64,000 nucleotides of DNA from Thalassospira tepidiphila MCCC 1A03514 (GTDB lineage Bacteria > Pseudomonadota > Alphaproteobacteria > Rhodospirillales > Thalassospiraceae): assembly GCF_001662875.1 (NCBI RefSeq), contig NZ_JPVZ01000011.1, positions 1 to 64,000 of the forward strand. Reading direction: 5' to 3'. The position numbers and the translations under genes are program-made. Of this stretch, positions 40,061 to 48,083 are shown piece after piece (positions within the stretch are counted from its first letter, which is position 1; the number at the start of each line of letters is the position of its first letter). The notes below the pieces were generated by a model. It was not told the DNA's origin, did not search any database, and saw nothing but the letters and a program-made list of their open reading frames with translations.

Positions 40061-41895
40061 AGCAGATCATCAACGAAGAAATCAAAACCTTTGGTCTGTT
40101 CTGCGGTATCGGTGCAGGTCTGGCCGGCATGAACCGCAGCCGTGCGGAAGTGACCAACAAGGTCGCGACCTATCGCGCCCAATTCCGCAATGTCGGCGGG
40201 ATCGATGTTGATCCCGGCTGTATCGATAACTTCGATAAACTGGTCGGTGTTGACGGAACGGTTCTTGATCTGTTTGACGCAGAGCAATACACCGCCTGGC
40301 ATGGCAAGGAACCGGGATCTGATTGGAAACCGGCCATGCCTGACGACATCCGCCGTGCGGCTGGTGGGGAATGTCCCGATATCGTCTTTACCTCACCGCC
40401 TTGCAAGGGTTTCAGCGGCCTGCTTGGGTCGAACCGTGCGGGTACCGCGAAGTATCAGGCGCTGAACGCGCTGACCCTGCGCGGGATATGGCTTGCGCTT
40501 GAGGCATTCAAGGATGATCCCGCCAGCTTCTATCTGCTTGAAAACGTCCCGCGCATCATGACGCGGGGCACTCACTTCCTTGATCAGATCGAAAAGCTGC
40601 TTGAGGCTTATGGCTATGCCGTGGCGCGCACCACGCATTGTTGCGGTGAATTGGGTGGTCTGGCCCAGAAACGTCGCCGATTCCTTCTGGTGGCCCGTCA
40701 CAAGGCTAAGGTTCCGCCGTTCCTCTACGAACCGCCGAAACGGTCTTTGCTAACCGTGGGCGATATCCTGAACAAGCTGCCGATGCCAGGCGATGAACGG
40801 GCCGGGGCAATGCATACCCTGCCCTCGCTGGCGTGGAAAACTTGGCTGCGTCTGGCCCTGATCGAACCGGGCAAAGACTGGCGCAGCCTGAACCGGCTGA
40901 ATGTCGAAGACGGATTCCTTACCGACTTCGGGATTATCCCGCAGCAGGCCTATCAAAGCGATGTGCTTGGCGTTCGGTCCTTCGATCAGGCAACCGGCTG
41001 CGTTCCTGGGCGAAGCGGCCCGACCAACGGCGCGCATAGCGTTGCGGATCCGCGTCCTGTTGGTGCGCTTGAATATCGCCAGTACGGTGTGAAGAAGATG
41101 GATGAAACATCGGCAACCGTCACCGGTCACAGAAGCCCCGGCCAAGGCCCGTTCTCGGTTGCTGATCCGCGCCTGTCTTGGCATACGGCAGCAAGCCGAA
41201 ACAAATACAAAGTTGTGGCCATCAACTCGCATTCGAATACCGTGATCGGGTGTTCCCAGCCTGCGAGTGGCGCGGCATCCGTCGCAGATCCCCGCCCGAA
41301 CTGGAGTGATCGCCACGGCGGCAACATGAAGCTGTGCAGCACAGAGCAAACCGCCCCAACCGTGATCGGTGGCGGCAAAGGTGTTCAGGGTGGTCATATC
41401 TCGATTGCCGATCCCCGTGCGTTTGGCACCGATCAGCGCGAGGTCTTCAATGGTGGCGGTCATTATGGCGTCATTGATCCAGAAGACAGCGCCAAGGCCG
41501 TAACTGCGGCCGGCAAATATGACAACGGCTTCAATTCCGTTGCCGACTGGCGCCTGCCGGAACCTACCGAAAATCTCCAATGCGTGATCCAGTCCGAATG
41601 GAACACTTGGAACCGCCCGTTCTCGACATATGAACTGGCGGCCCTGCAGAACCTGTTCGATCCGGAAGAAGGCATCTGCTTCGAACTGGTCGGCAAGTCG
41701 CACACCGCTTGGCGCGAATGGATCGGCAATGCCGTACCACCGGCAACCGCAACTGCAATCGGGTCTGCCATGGGACATGCGATCCTTCTGGCGCGATCCG
41801 GCCAGACCTTCGCCTTGGGCTCAACCCCGATCTGGGTCCGTCCTGTTATGACTGCAATCAGCGTCGATACCCCGGCGCGTGGGGGTGTGGAGTGA
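40057..41895 (+). CDS. C5-cytosine DNA methyltransferase with VADPR repeats in the target-recognition region
   Basis: An enzyme of 612 residues that methylates cytosine at C5. Motif I is TFGLFCGIGAGLAG, motif IV holds the catalytic Cys (TSPPCKGFSG, C116), motif VI is YLLENVPRI and motif VIII is AQKRRRFLLV. Motifs IX-X lie at the C terminus (GNAVPPATATAIG). It is unusually long: between ~325 and 500 the variable region carries five near-repeats with S-V-A-D-P-R at about 328, 367, 408, 449 and S-V-A-D-W-R at 494, each followed by TVxG-type segments. A GTGA overlap joins it to the ASCH-like gene. Confidence 0.88.
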   Translation: MKQIINEEIKTFGLFCGIGAGLAGMNRSRAEVTNKVATYRAQFRNVGGIDVDPGCIDNFDKLVGVDGTVLDLFDAEQYTAWHGKEPGSDWKPAMPDDIRRAAGGECPDIVFTSPPCKGFSGLLGSNRAGTAKYQALNALTLRGIWLALEAFKDDPASFYLLENVPRIMTRGTHFLDQIEKLLEAYGYAVARTTHCCGELGGLAQKRRRFLLVARHKAKVPPFLYEPPKRSLLTVGDILNKLPMPGDERAGAMHTLPSLAWKTWLRLALIEPGKDWRSLNRLNVEDGFLTDFGIIPQQAYQSDVLGVRSFDQATGCVPGRSGPTNGAHSVADPRPVGALEYRQYGVKKMDETSATVTGHRSPGQGPFSVADPRLSWHTAASRNKYKVVAINSHSNTVIGCSQPASGAASVADPRPNWSDRHGGNMKLCSTEQTAPTVIGGGKGVQGGHISIADPRAFGTDQREVFNGGGHYGVIDPEDSAKAVTAAGKYDNGFNSVADWRLPEPTENLQCVIQSEWNTWNRPFSTYELAALQNLFDPEEGICFELVGKSHTAWREWIGNAVPPATATAIGSAMGHAILLARSGQTFALGSTPIWVRPVMTAISVDTPARGGVE

Positions 41896-42575
41896 CCATC
41901 ACAGCAAAACCAATCCTGTTCAGCGCACCGATGATCAAGGCGCTGCTGCGAGAGATCGAGAACCCCGGCACGGGGAAGACACAGACGCGGCGGGCCGTGA
42001 AAGGCACTGCGCTTAACTGGCTGGACGAAGCCAAATTCTCTCCTGATTTTTTGGTTGATCCGGGCAATGACCTTTGCCCTTACGGCAAGCCCGGCGATCT
42101 GCTGTATGTGCGCGAAACGTGGAGCGGCCACCACATCTTCAAAGATATCAAGCCATCTGAACGTGGCCACATCAACACCGAAGACGGACCTGTTTTCAAG
42201 GACGAGCTTTGGTTCTGGGCTGATGGCGGCCCGAAATGGGGAGATTGGGAAAAGCCACGGCCCGGTATCCACATGCCCCGCTGGGCAAGTCGGATCACGC
42301 TCGAAGTGACTGATGTGCGGGTTGAACGCTTGCAAAGCATCAGCGAGGAAGATGCCATTGCGGAAGGTGTCGAGCTAATGCGACCCGGCTATTGGCGGAA
42401 ATATACCCCTAGCTGGACACAGCATGAGCTCACCGCGAAAGGCTCGTTTGTCAGCCTTTTCAAGTCAATCCACGGACCCGACATCTGGAAATCCAATCCT
42501 TGGCTTTGGGCGGTGACCTTTGTTCCTCACCTGATCAACGTCGACCGGTTCATTGAGGAAAGGGCTGCGGCATGA
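41892..42575 (+). CDS. ASCH-domain-like phage protein
   Basis: A protein of 227 residues starting at GTG (overlap GTGA with the methyltransferase). It shows the usual pattern of phage ASCH/PUA-like proteins: KPILFSAPMIKALLREIENP, GTGKTQTRRAVKG, then PGDLLYVRETWSG and MPRWASRITLEVTDVRVERL. The family probably binds RNA or modified nucleotides. The neighbouring DUF5131 gene and methyltransferase suggest a nucleic-acid modification role (inference). Confidence 0.8.
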   Translation: MTITAKPILFSAPMIKALLREIENPGTGKTQTRRAVKGTALNWLDEAKFSPDFLVDPGNDLCPYGKPGDLLYVRETWSGHHIFKDIKPSERGHINTEDGPVFKDELWFWADGGPKWGDWEKPRPGIHMPRWASRITLEVTDVRVERLQSISEEDAIAEGVELMRPGYWRKYTPSWTQHELTAKGSFVSLFKSIHGPDIWKSNPWLWAVTFVPHLINVDRFIEERAAA

Positions 42576-43603
42576 CCAAGATTGAATGGACCCAGCGCGA
42601 GGGAACCAAGGGCAAGACGTGGAACCCGCTTCGCGCTCGGAACAAGAAAACCGGTGGCGTCGGGCATTTCTGCGAGAAAGTCTCGCCGGGATGCAAGAAC
42701 TGCTATGCCGAAACGTTCCAGAAGCGCTTCAAGAACCCTGTCAGGTACGCGGCACAGGATGCTGATCAGGTCGAAGTATTCCTTGATCAGAAGACACTGG
42801 TTCAACCGATCGGTTGGAAGAAGCCTGCAACCATATTCGTTTGCAGCCAGACCGACCTGTTCTTGCACCACTACAAAAGCGAATGGATCGATCAGGTGTT
42901 TGCCGTCATGGCCCTGTGTCCGCAGCACACCTTTATCATCCTTACCAAGCGCCATGACCGAATGAATGCCTATTTCGGCAACCTTTCAGACCTCTCAAGC
43001 AGGCACTCAGAACAAACCAACACTGCTTTCAACTGCGCTGACTTGTTAAACCTCAGACATCTGACCAAAAATCCGCGTGGAAAGCCGTTACCAAGTAGGG
43101 TCTGGCCCCTTCCCAACGTCTGGCTTGGCGTCAGTGTCGAGGACCAGAAAGCAGCAGACGAACGCATTCCGGTATTGCTTGATACCCCGGCAGCGGTTCG
43201 CTTCTTGAGTGTGGAGCCGTTGCTGGGCCCAGTTGATCTAGCTAATCACAATGCACCTGGCATGTGCGGCACCACAGACCACGCCGATTATCTGCGCGGA
43301 TACGTCAGCCCCGAATATAGCTGCCGAGCCCACCTGTCTAAAGAAACCACTTCACTTGATTGGGTCATCGTCGGCGGTGAAAGCGGACATAACGCCCGCC
43401 CAATGCACCCGGACTGGGCGCGCTCCCTGCGCGATCAGTGCAAGGCCGCTGGGGTGCCGTTCTTCTTTAAGCAGTGGGGCGCATGGGCTCCCGTCGAAGA
43501 ATACCCATCAGGCAAGCAATCAATGAACAAGGTCGGCAAGAAACGCGCCGGACGCTCACTCGATGGCGTCGAACACAACGAATGGCCGGAGGTGAAGTCA
43601 TGA
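42572..43603 (+). CDS. Phage Gp37/Gp68 family protein (DUF5131)
   Basis: A protein of 343 residues. The N-terminal cysteine cluster C34-x6-C41-x2-C44 in FCEKVSPGCKNCYAE, followed by a TIM-barrel-like pattern (IFVCSQTDLFL, FIILTKRHDRM, VWLGVSVEDQ, VRFLSVEPLLG, WVIVGGESG), is diagnostic for Gp37/Gp68. The cluster resembles an iron-sulfur binding site of radical enzymes, but the reaction is not known to me. It is coupled to the ASCH-like gene. Confidence 0.85.
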   Translation: MTKIEWTQREGTKGKTWNPLRARNKKTGGVGHFCEKVSPGCKNCYAETFQKRFKNPVRYAAQDADQVEVFLDQKTLVQPIGWKKPATIFVCSQTDLFLHHYKSEWIDQVFAVMALCPQHTFIILTKRHDRMNAYFGNLSDLSSRHSEQTNTAFNCADLLNLRHLTKNPRGKPLPSRVWPLPNVWLGVSVEDQKAADERIPVLLDTPAAVRFLSVEPLLGPVDLANHNAPGMCGTTDHADYLRGYVSPEYSCRAHLSKETTSLDWVIVGGESGHNARPMHPDWARSLRDQCKAAGVPFFFKQWGAWAPVEEYPSGKQSMNKVGKKRAGRSLDGVEHNEWPEVKS

Positions 43604-43848
43604 TCGTAGCAGCAGCAATGATGATCGATGGTGAAGTCAAAGCTCTGCCCGCACCGGCACGGCACCATGACATTATCGGACGTTGGCCGATGCCGGAGCA
43701 TCATCACGGCACGCAAGGTTTTATCGACAGCAAAGAAGGTTTTGTCGACCGGTTCCGCGCCTGCCTAATAGCTATCATAGAAGGCCAGATCGAGATGCCG
43801 AAAGCAACAAGCCCTCAGAACGAACTATTCAGCGAGGATCTTTGGTGA
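43600..43848 (+). CDS. Small phage protein rich in histidine
   Basis: A protein of 82 residues with a beta start (MIVAAAMMIDGEVKALPAPA), then RHHDIIGRWPMPEHHHGTQG and a short acidic end. The four-His cluster could bind metal. ATGA overlap with the Gp37/Gp68 gene. Function unknown. Confidence 0.6.
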   Translation: MIVAAAMMIDGEVKALPAPARHHDIIGRWPMPEHHHGTQGFIDSKEGFVDRFRACLIAIIEGQIEMPKATSPQNELFSEDLW

Positions 43849-44480
43849 TGGTTGAGGCATACCCGCTTTCATGGCCGCAAGGCTTCAAACGCACTGAGTC
43901 GTCACGTCGCCGCATGGCACCGTTCGGAAAGGCTGACAGGCACAACGGATATAAGCGCCGCCTCACTGTCGCCGATGGCCTGCAACGGCTGATCGAACAA
44001 CTCGAAATGATGGGCGCGATCAACTACGTGATCTCGTCAAACGTTGAGCTGCGCAACGACGGTCTGCCGAGATCCGGTCGACGCAAACCAGATGATCCCG
44101 GTGTGGCGATATATTTCCAGTTCTGCGGCAAGGCGCACTGCCTGCCCTGTGACAGATGGGACACGGTTGCAGACAACCTCGCCGCGGTTGCCAAGCACAT
44201 CGAAGCACTGCGCGGCATGGATCGCTGGGGCGTTGGCGATCTTGAAATGGCCTTCGCAGGGTTCAAGACACTGCCCCCGCCAGGTGGTGGCGTACCGGTC
44301 GATGAAGCTGCCCAGCACCGCAACTGGTGGGACGTTCTTGGTGTCGATCCCGACGCAACGCCAGACAAGGTGCGAGAGGCCTTTCGTCGCCTTGCCAAGA
44401 AGCACCATCCGGACAGAGGGGGAAGCCCCGAAACAATGGCTGAACTGAACACGGCATATCAGGAGGGTATGGAGCGATGA
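43848..44480 (+). CDS. J-domain protein (DnaJ-like, C-terminal)
   Basis: A protein of 210 residues. The N-terminal ~140 form a phage-specific domain (LTVADGLQRLIEQLEMMGAI). The C-terminal ~55 residues are a complete J domain: NWWDVLGVDPDATPDKVREA, RRLAKKHHPDRGG with the HPD motif. J domains recruit DnaK. In phages they can help remodel replication complexes or virion assembly. TGATG sets the start at 43848. Confidence 0.85.
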   Translation: MVEAYPLSWPQGFKRTESSRRRMAPFGKADRHNGYKRRLTVADGLQRLIEQLEMMGAINYVISSNVELRNDGLPRSGRRKPDDPGVAIYFQFCGKAHCLPCDRWDTVADNLAAVAKHIEALRGMDRWGVGDLEMAFAGFKTLPPPGGGVPVDEAAQHRNWWDVLGVDPDATPDKVREAFRRLAKKHHPDRGGSPETMAELNTAYQEGMER

Positions 44481-44746
44481 GCGCACTTCAAGAAGAAATC
44501 AAACAGGCCATGGCCGAAGTGACCGCTCCGCTCTATGAGAGACTCGCAAATCTCGAAATGATGCTCAGGCAGCAGTCCGACAACGAAAACCCGTTGATCC
44601 CGCTTGAGGAAGCAGCCAAGATGCTGGGCATGCACAAGGACACTTTGCGCCGGAAATGCCACGCCGGAGAGTTCAAATACAAAAGGCCCGGAAAGAAGTT
44701 TTTGCTATACCGGAGCGAATTAATTACGAACTGCCCAACTAAGTAA
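44477..44746 (+). CDS. Excisionase-like helix-turn-helix protein
   Basis: A protein of 89 residues. The N-terminal helix (LQEEIKQAMAEVTAPLYERL) leads to a MerR/excisionase-type winged HTH (PLEEAAKMLGMHKDTLRRKC, then GEFKYKRPGKKFLLYRSE). It ends 23 nt from attR, the opposite end from int. The fold and position point to the directionality factor, but a general regulator cannot be excluded. Confidence 0.72.
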   Translation: MSALQEEIKQAMAEVTAPLYERLANLEMMLRQQSDNENPLIPLEEAAKMLGMHKDTLRRKCHAGEFKYKRPGKKFLLYRSELITNCPTK

Positions 44747-44769
44747 TTGATTTGTATAGGCAGTGCGTT

Positions 44770-44786
44770 TCTCTCTGCCGGCACCA
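44770..44786 (+). other. attR core (17 bp)
   Basis: TCTCTCTGCCGGCACCA is identical to the end of tRNA-Thr at 1552-1568. It marks the right boundary of the prophage. Confidence 0.93.
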
Positions 44787-44788
44787 TT

Positions 44789-44829
44789 AAAGAAAACCCC
44801 GCAAGCCATCGGCTGCGGGGTTTTCTTTT
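44789..44829 (+). terminator. Original tRNA-Thr terminator, displaced by the prophage
   Basis: AAGAAAACCCCGC pairs with GCGGGGTTTTCTT around a GCC/GGC inner stem, followed by a T-rich run. It starts 3 nt after attR, so before integration it would have followed tRNA-Thr directly. The A-rich left arm makes it work in both directions. Confidence 0.85.
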
Positions 44830-44846
44830 GGCATCACACCGAAATG

Positions 44847-45254
44847 CTATTTGGGCATGCCTTCAAGGCGCACGATTTCATCAAGCCCGTCATCCCAGCT
44901 CGCCTTGCTGGCCATCATGATGTGGGCGTTCGGGCGTATTGAGATAGGCGTTTCAAGGCTGCCTGCCGGTACGACCAACAGCTTGCCGTCCATCTGCGTG
45001 TAGGGAACAGCCGCGCCGCATGTTTTGCAAAACGCCTTTTGATGGCGCGTTCCGGGAACGGTGTAGGACTGGATGTGATCATGGCCGTCGATCCAAGACA
45101 GCGTTGCCTTGGTTGAGAACAGATTGGCCGCATGAGCCGAGCCGGTGTCCTTTTGGCAATGTTTGCAGTGGCACAGGAAGAATGCATCAAAATCACCCGT
45201 GACTTCGTAGCGCACAGCCCCACACAGGCAGCCGCCGTGATGTTTATCAGCCAT
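44847..45254 (-). CDS. GFA-family protein (CENP-V / glutathione-dependent formaldehyde-activating-like)
   Basis: A protein of 135 residues. The cysteine pattern of the GFA fold is present: HGGCLCGAVRYEV, then FLCHCKHCQKDTGSA, and FCKTCGAAVPY, giving two zinc sites. Members bind zinc and some act on formaldehyde-glutathione adducts, but the substrate here is unknown. The start at 45254 has GGGGAG at 6 nt. It is the first host gene after the prophage and lies 16 nt downstream of the PEP-mutase-family gene, so it may be the last gene of that operon. Confidence 0.85.
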   Translation of the reverse strand: MADKHHGGCLCGAVRYEVTGDFDAFFLCHCKHCQKDTGSAHAANLFSTKATLSWIDGHDHIQSYTVPGTRHQKAFCKTCGAAVPYTQMDGKLLVVPAGSLETPISIRPNAHIMMASKASWDDGLDEIVRLEGMPK

Positions 45255-45270
45255 GACCATCTCCCCTGCC

Positions 45271-46155
45271 CTAGCCGTCGCGTCTCGATGACGCGTAGCG
45301 TTCCGAAACGTTGTAATACTCATCAAAGCCGATGCGTTGGCGCAGGTCCGCCCAGCTCATCAGTTTGTCATCCCGCGGTTGGCCGACCTTCATGGTTTGC
45401 AGGCATTCGACCATGGCCTTCATGGCGGCTGCCATCAGCGATAGTGGATAGGCCGCGATCTGATAGCCGATCTGTTTGAGTTCTTCGGGCGACAGATCCG
45501 GGGTTTCGCCGCCTTCAACAATATTGGCCATCTTGGGACCAGGAAGTTCGGCACAAAGGGTGCGCATTTCGTCGACGGATTTCGGGGCCTCGACAAACAG
45601 GATGTCGGCACCGAGTTCCTTGAACTTTGCGGCACGGTCAATTGCCTCGGTCAGGCCATGCTGATGACGGGCATCGGTGCGCGCCAGGATCAGGATGTCC
45701 GCCCCGGCTTCGCGGGCATCGACGGCGGCCTTGATGCGATCAAACGCCTCATCCCGGCCGACGACTTCCTTGCCCTTGGTATGGCCGCAGCGTTTGGGGG
45801 CCAGCTGATCTTCGATCATGACCGCCGCACAGCCTGCCTTGGCAAAACCGGTGACGGTCCGCCTGACATTCATCGCATTGCCATAGCCGGTATCGCCGTC
45901 CCCGATCACAGGGATTGATACCGCATCGGTGATGTTGCGCGCCTGATCAAGCACTTCGCCATAGGACATCAGGCCCAGATCAGGTTCGCCAATCCGTGCG
46001 GCAGAGCTCGCAAAGCCCGACATGAAGGTCAGACCGAATCCTTCCTGTTCGATCAGTTTGGCAGAAAGCGCATCAAAGCAGCAGGGCATCGTGATCAGAT
46101 CACCGGTGGCAAGCAGCGCGCGCAGGGTATCGGCAGGTGATTTTACGTTACTCAT
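45271..46155 (-). CDS. Isocitrate lyase / PEP mutase superfamily enzyme
   Basis: A TIM-barrel lyase of 294 residues. Family blocks are PCCFDALSAKLIEQEGFGLT, then the active-site G-D-G-D-T-G-Y-G-N, VMIEDQ, KRCGH (equivalent to the KKCGH of isocitrate lyase) and the metal-binding ILARTDARHQHG. Members cleave or decarboxylate 2-methylisocitrate, oxaloacetate, 2,3-dimethylmalate and similar acids; which one cannot be told. It follows the TRAP permease genes by 6 nt, so the imported acid may be its substrate or precursor. Confidence 0.85.
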   Translation of the reverse strand: MSNVKSPADTLRALLATGDLITMPCCFDALSAKLIEQEGFGLTFMSGFASSAARIGEPDLGLMSYGEVLDQARNITDAVSIPVIGDGDTGYGNAMNVRRTVTGFAKAGCAAVMIEDQLAPKRCGHTKGKEVVGRDEAFDRIKAAVDAREAGADILILARTDARHQHGLTEAIDRAAKFKELGADILFVEAPKSVDEMRTLCAELPGPKMANIVEGGETPDLSPEELKQIGYQIAAYPLSLMAAAMKAMVECLQTMKVGQPRDDKLMSWADLRQRIGFDEYYNVSERYASSRRDG

Positions 46156-46161
46156 CGGTCT

Positions 46162-47433
46162 TTACAGCTTGAAGGGAATATAAAGGGCGAGATCGTGCCA
46201 CACATACAAAAGGGCGGCACAAGCAAACATCAGCAGCAGGAACGGTGCAACACCGCGGGCAACCTCGCCCAGTCTGGCCTTTGCCACCGACTGGATCACA
46301 TAAAGGTTAAGGCCGACGGGCGGTGTAATCAGGGCACATTCGACCATGATCACCATATAAACACCAAACCAGATCGGATCGAATCCGAGGGCAAGGGCGG
46401 CGGGCAACAGCACTGGTGTCATGATCAGCACCATCGAAAGCGCTTCGAACACCAAACCCATCACCAGCAGAACCGCTGTGACAATCAGGATGAAGCCAAG
46501 TTCGGTATCGACCCCTTGGGTGATCATTACCGAGATGTCCTGCGGGATGCGATAAAGCGTGATCGCCTTGCCAAAGACCTTGGCCCCGGCAATGATCAGA
46601 ATGATCGCAACCGTGGTTGCCATGGAATCGAACACCGCCTTTTTCAGCGCATCCCATGTTAGGACCCGCATGATCGGGCCGGTGATGACGAGGGCGGCGG
46701 CAAAGCCGATGGCCGCGGCCTCGGTCGGGGTGAAGGCCCCGGAATAGATGCCCGATATGATCAGCACGGCCAGAACAACCGAGGGAAGTGCGCGGATGGT
46801 GGCACGTTTGCGTTCGGCCCAGTCTTTTTTCGGTTCAAGTTCCTGCCCGCCCATGCGGGCATAAATCATCGAGAAGATGATAAAGAACACCAAAAGCGCA
46901 ATACCCGGACCGATACCGGCCAGAAACAGCGAGATCACCGATTCTTCGGTGACAAAACCATAAATGATCATCGGGATCGATGGCGGGATCAGAATGCCAA
47001 GAGTGCCGCCCGCGGCCAGCAATCCATAAACAAACCGCTTGTTGTAGCCACGATTGATCATTTCCGGGATGGCAACCGTGCCGATGGTGGCCGCCGTCGC
47101 AACCGAGGACCCGGAAATGGCGGCAAACACACCACAAGACAGAATGGTCGCCACCGCAAGCCCGCCCGGCCAATGGCCGACCCATGCACTGACAGCGGCA
47201 AACAGATCATTGCCAACCCCCGCACGCAACAGGATGTTTGACATCAAAAGGAACAGCGGCACGGCCAGCAGGATAAAGCCATCAAGCGTGGACAAAACCG
47301 CCTGTGGCGCCATCAACGGCGAAAAGCCCCCAAGGATCAGCATGGCAAGGCCAAGCCCGCCGAGCGCAAAGGCAACCGGCACACGCATCAAAAGCAATGC
47401 GAACATCGCAGCAAGGGTCAGGACGATGGTCAT
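46162..47433 (-). CDS. dctM: TRAP transporter large permease (DctM)
   Basis: A membrane protein of 423 residues with about 12 spans. Typical DctM blocks are MRVPVAFALGGLGLAMLIL, then SGSSVATAATIGTVAIPEMI and GGTLGILIPPSIPMIIYGFV. It carries out sodium-driven uptake of an organic acid delivered by DctP, together with the small subunit DctQ. The ATG at 47433 overlaps the dctQ stop (ATGA). Confidence 0.95.
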   Translation of the reverse strand: MTIVLTLAAMFALLLMRVPVAFALGGLGLAMLILGGFSPLMAPQAVLSTLDGFILLAVPLFLLMSNILLRAGVGNDLFAAVSAWVGHWPGGLAVATILSCGVFAAISGSSVATAATIGTVAIPEMINRGYNKRFVYGLLAAGGTLGILIPPSIPMIIYGFVTEESVISLFLAGIGPGIALLVFFIIFSMIYARMGGQELEPKKDWAERKRATIRALPSVVLAVLIISGIYSGAFTPTEAAAIGFAAALVITGPIMRVLTWDALKKAVFDSMATTVAIILIIAGAKVFGKAITLYRIPQDISVMITQGVDTELGFILIVTAVLLVMGLVFEALSMVLIMTPVLLPAALALGFDPIWFGVYMVIMVECALITPPVGLNLYVIQSVAKARLGEVARGVAPFLLLMFACAALLYVWHDLALYIPFKL

Positions 47434-47918
47434 TCGTGCGCCCCTTTCGGAATGTCCTTGCCGCGTGCAAGCCCGATAATCTCGATCACCGCCTGAATGG
47501 CAAGCAGCGCAAAGCCGATGGCGACCGGCAGTTCGGCAACCCATGCCGGAAGATCGAGCATGGTGCCGCTGGTGCGGCCGCGCTCGAAACTTTCATAAAA
47601 GATTTCCCAGCCCTTGATCGTCACCATCACCGAAAAGGCCAAAATGCAGGCCATGGCAATGATTTCGACAAGCCGCTGGACCTTGGGGGCGAGAAGACGG
47701 GTGATGGCATCCACCGAAATATGGCGGCGTGCGGCCAGTGCCCAGGGCATCCCCAAAAGCGATCCCCAGATCAGACAAAGTTGGGAAAGCTCGGCCGCCC
47801 AGATGGTCGGACGCACGAAGAAATACCGTGCCAGCACTTCGTAGGTCAGCATGCAGCCGGCAAGCACAAACAAGATGGCCGCGACCCACGCAAGAATAAG
47901 CGTCAATCGATCAAACAT
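47430..47918 (-). CDS. dctQ: TRAP transporter small permease (DctQ)
   Basis: A membrane protein of 162 residues with four predicted spans. Characteristic features are an early helix (LILAWVAAILFVLAGCMLTY), the VLARYFFVRPTIWAAELSQL region, and LGMPWALAARRHISVDAITR in the middle. It pairs with DctM. The gene lies 165 nt downstream of dctP. Confidence 0.92.
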   Translation of the reverse strand: MFDRLTLILAWVAAILFVLAGCMLTYEVLARYFFVRPTIWAAELSQLCLIWGSLLGMPWALAARRHISVDAITRLLAPKVQRLVEIIAMACILAFSVMVTIKGWEIFYESFERGRTSGTMLDLPAWVAELPVAIGFALLAIQAVIEIIGLARGKDIPKGAHE

Positions 47919-48083
47919 GATTTAAACAGTGCATGTTGGAAAACGGGGCGTCATCACCACACAGTATGGGCATTGGCCCAAACATGCGCGGTGATGACAA
48001 CAAATCAAATTACGCCCCGGTCGGCGTCCATGGGCAATCATGCAGCGCATGGCACATGGCACCCGACCGGTGACGTCAAATGC

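Larger units (their letters stand above)
1552..44786. mobile_element. Temperate podovirus-like prophage, BPP-1/T7-type plan, about 43.2 kb
   Basis: The prophage is bounded by a 17-bp direct repeat derived from tRNA-Thr, with a tyrosine integrase at the left end and a helix-turn-helix excisionase-like gene at the right end. All modules of a complete phage are present: immunity, replication, recombination, packaging, head, tail, lysis. No frameshifted structural gene is evident. The head order portal, Bbp19-like, scaffold-like, capsid, Bbp16-like matches Bordetella phage BPP-1. The tail tube and internal virion proteins resemble T7 gp11, gp14, gp15 and gp16. It looks intact and possibly inducible (inference). 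Confidence 0.95.

Noticed and set aside
40750-41778. Minus-strand open frame of 342 codons
   Set aside because: Antisense to the C5 methyltransferase, which has all catalytic motifs; no ribosome site.
1552-44786. CRISPR array or anti-CRISPR locus in the prophage
   Set aside because: No regularly spaced repeat-spacer pattern. The only array is the short iteron-like block at 26719-26893, whose spacing is too short for CRISPR.
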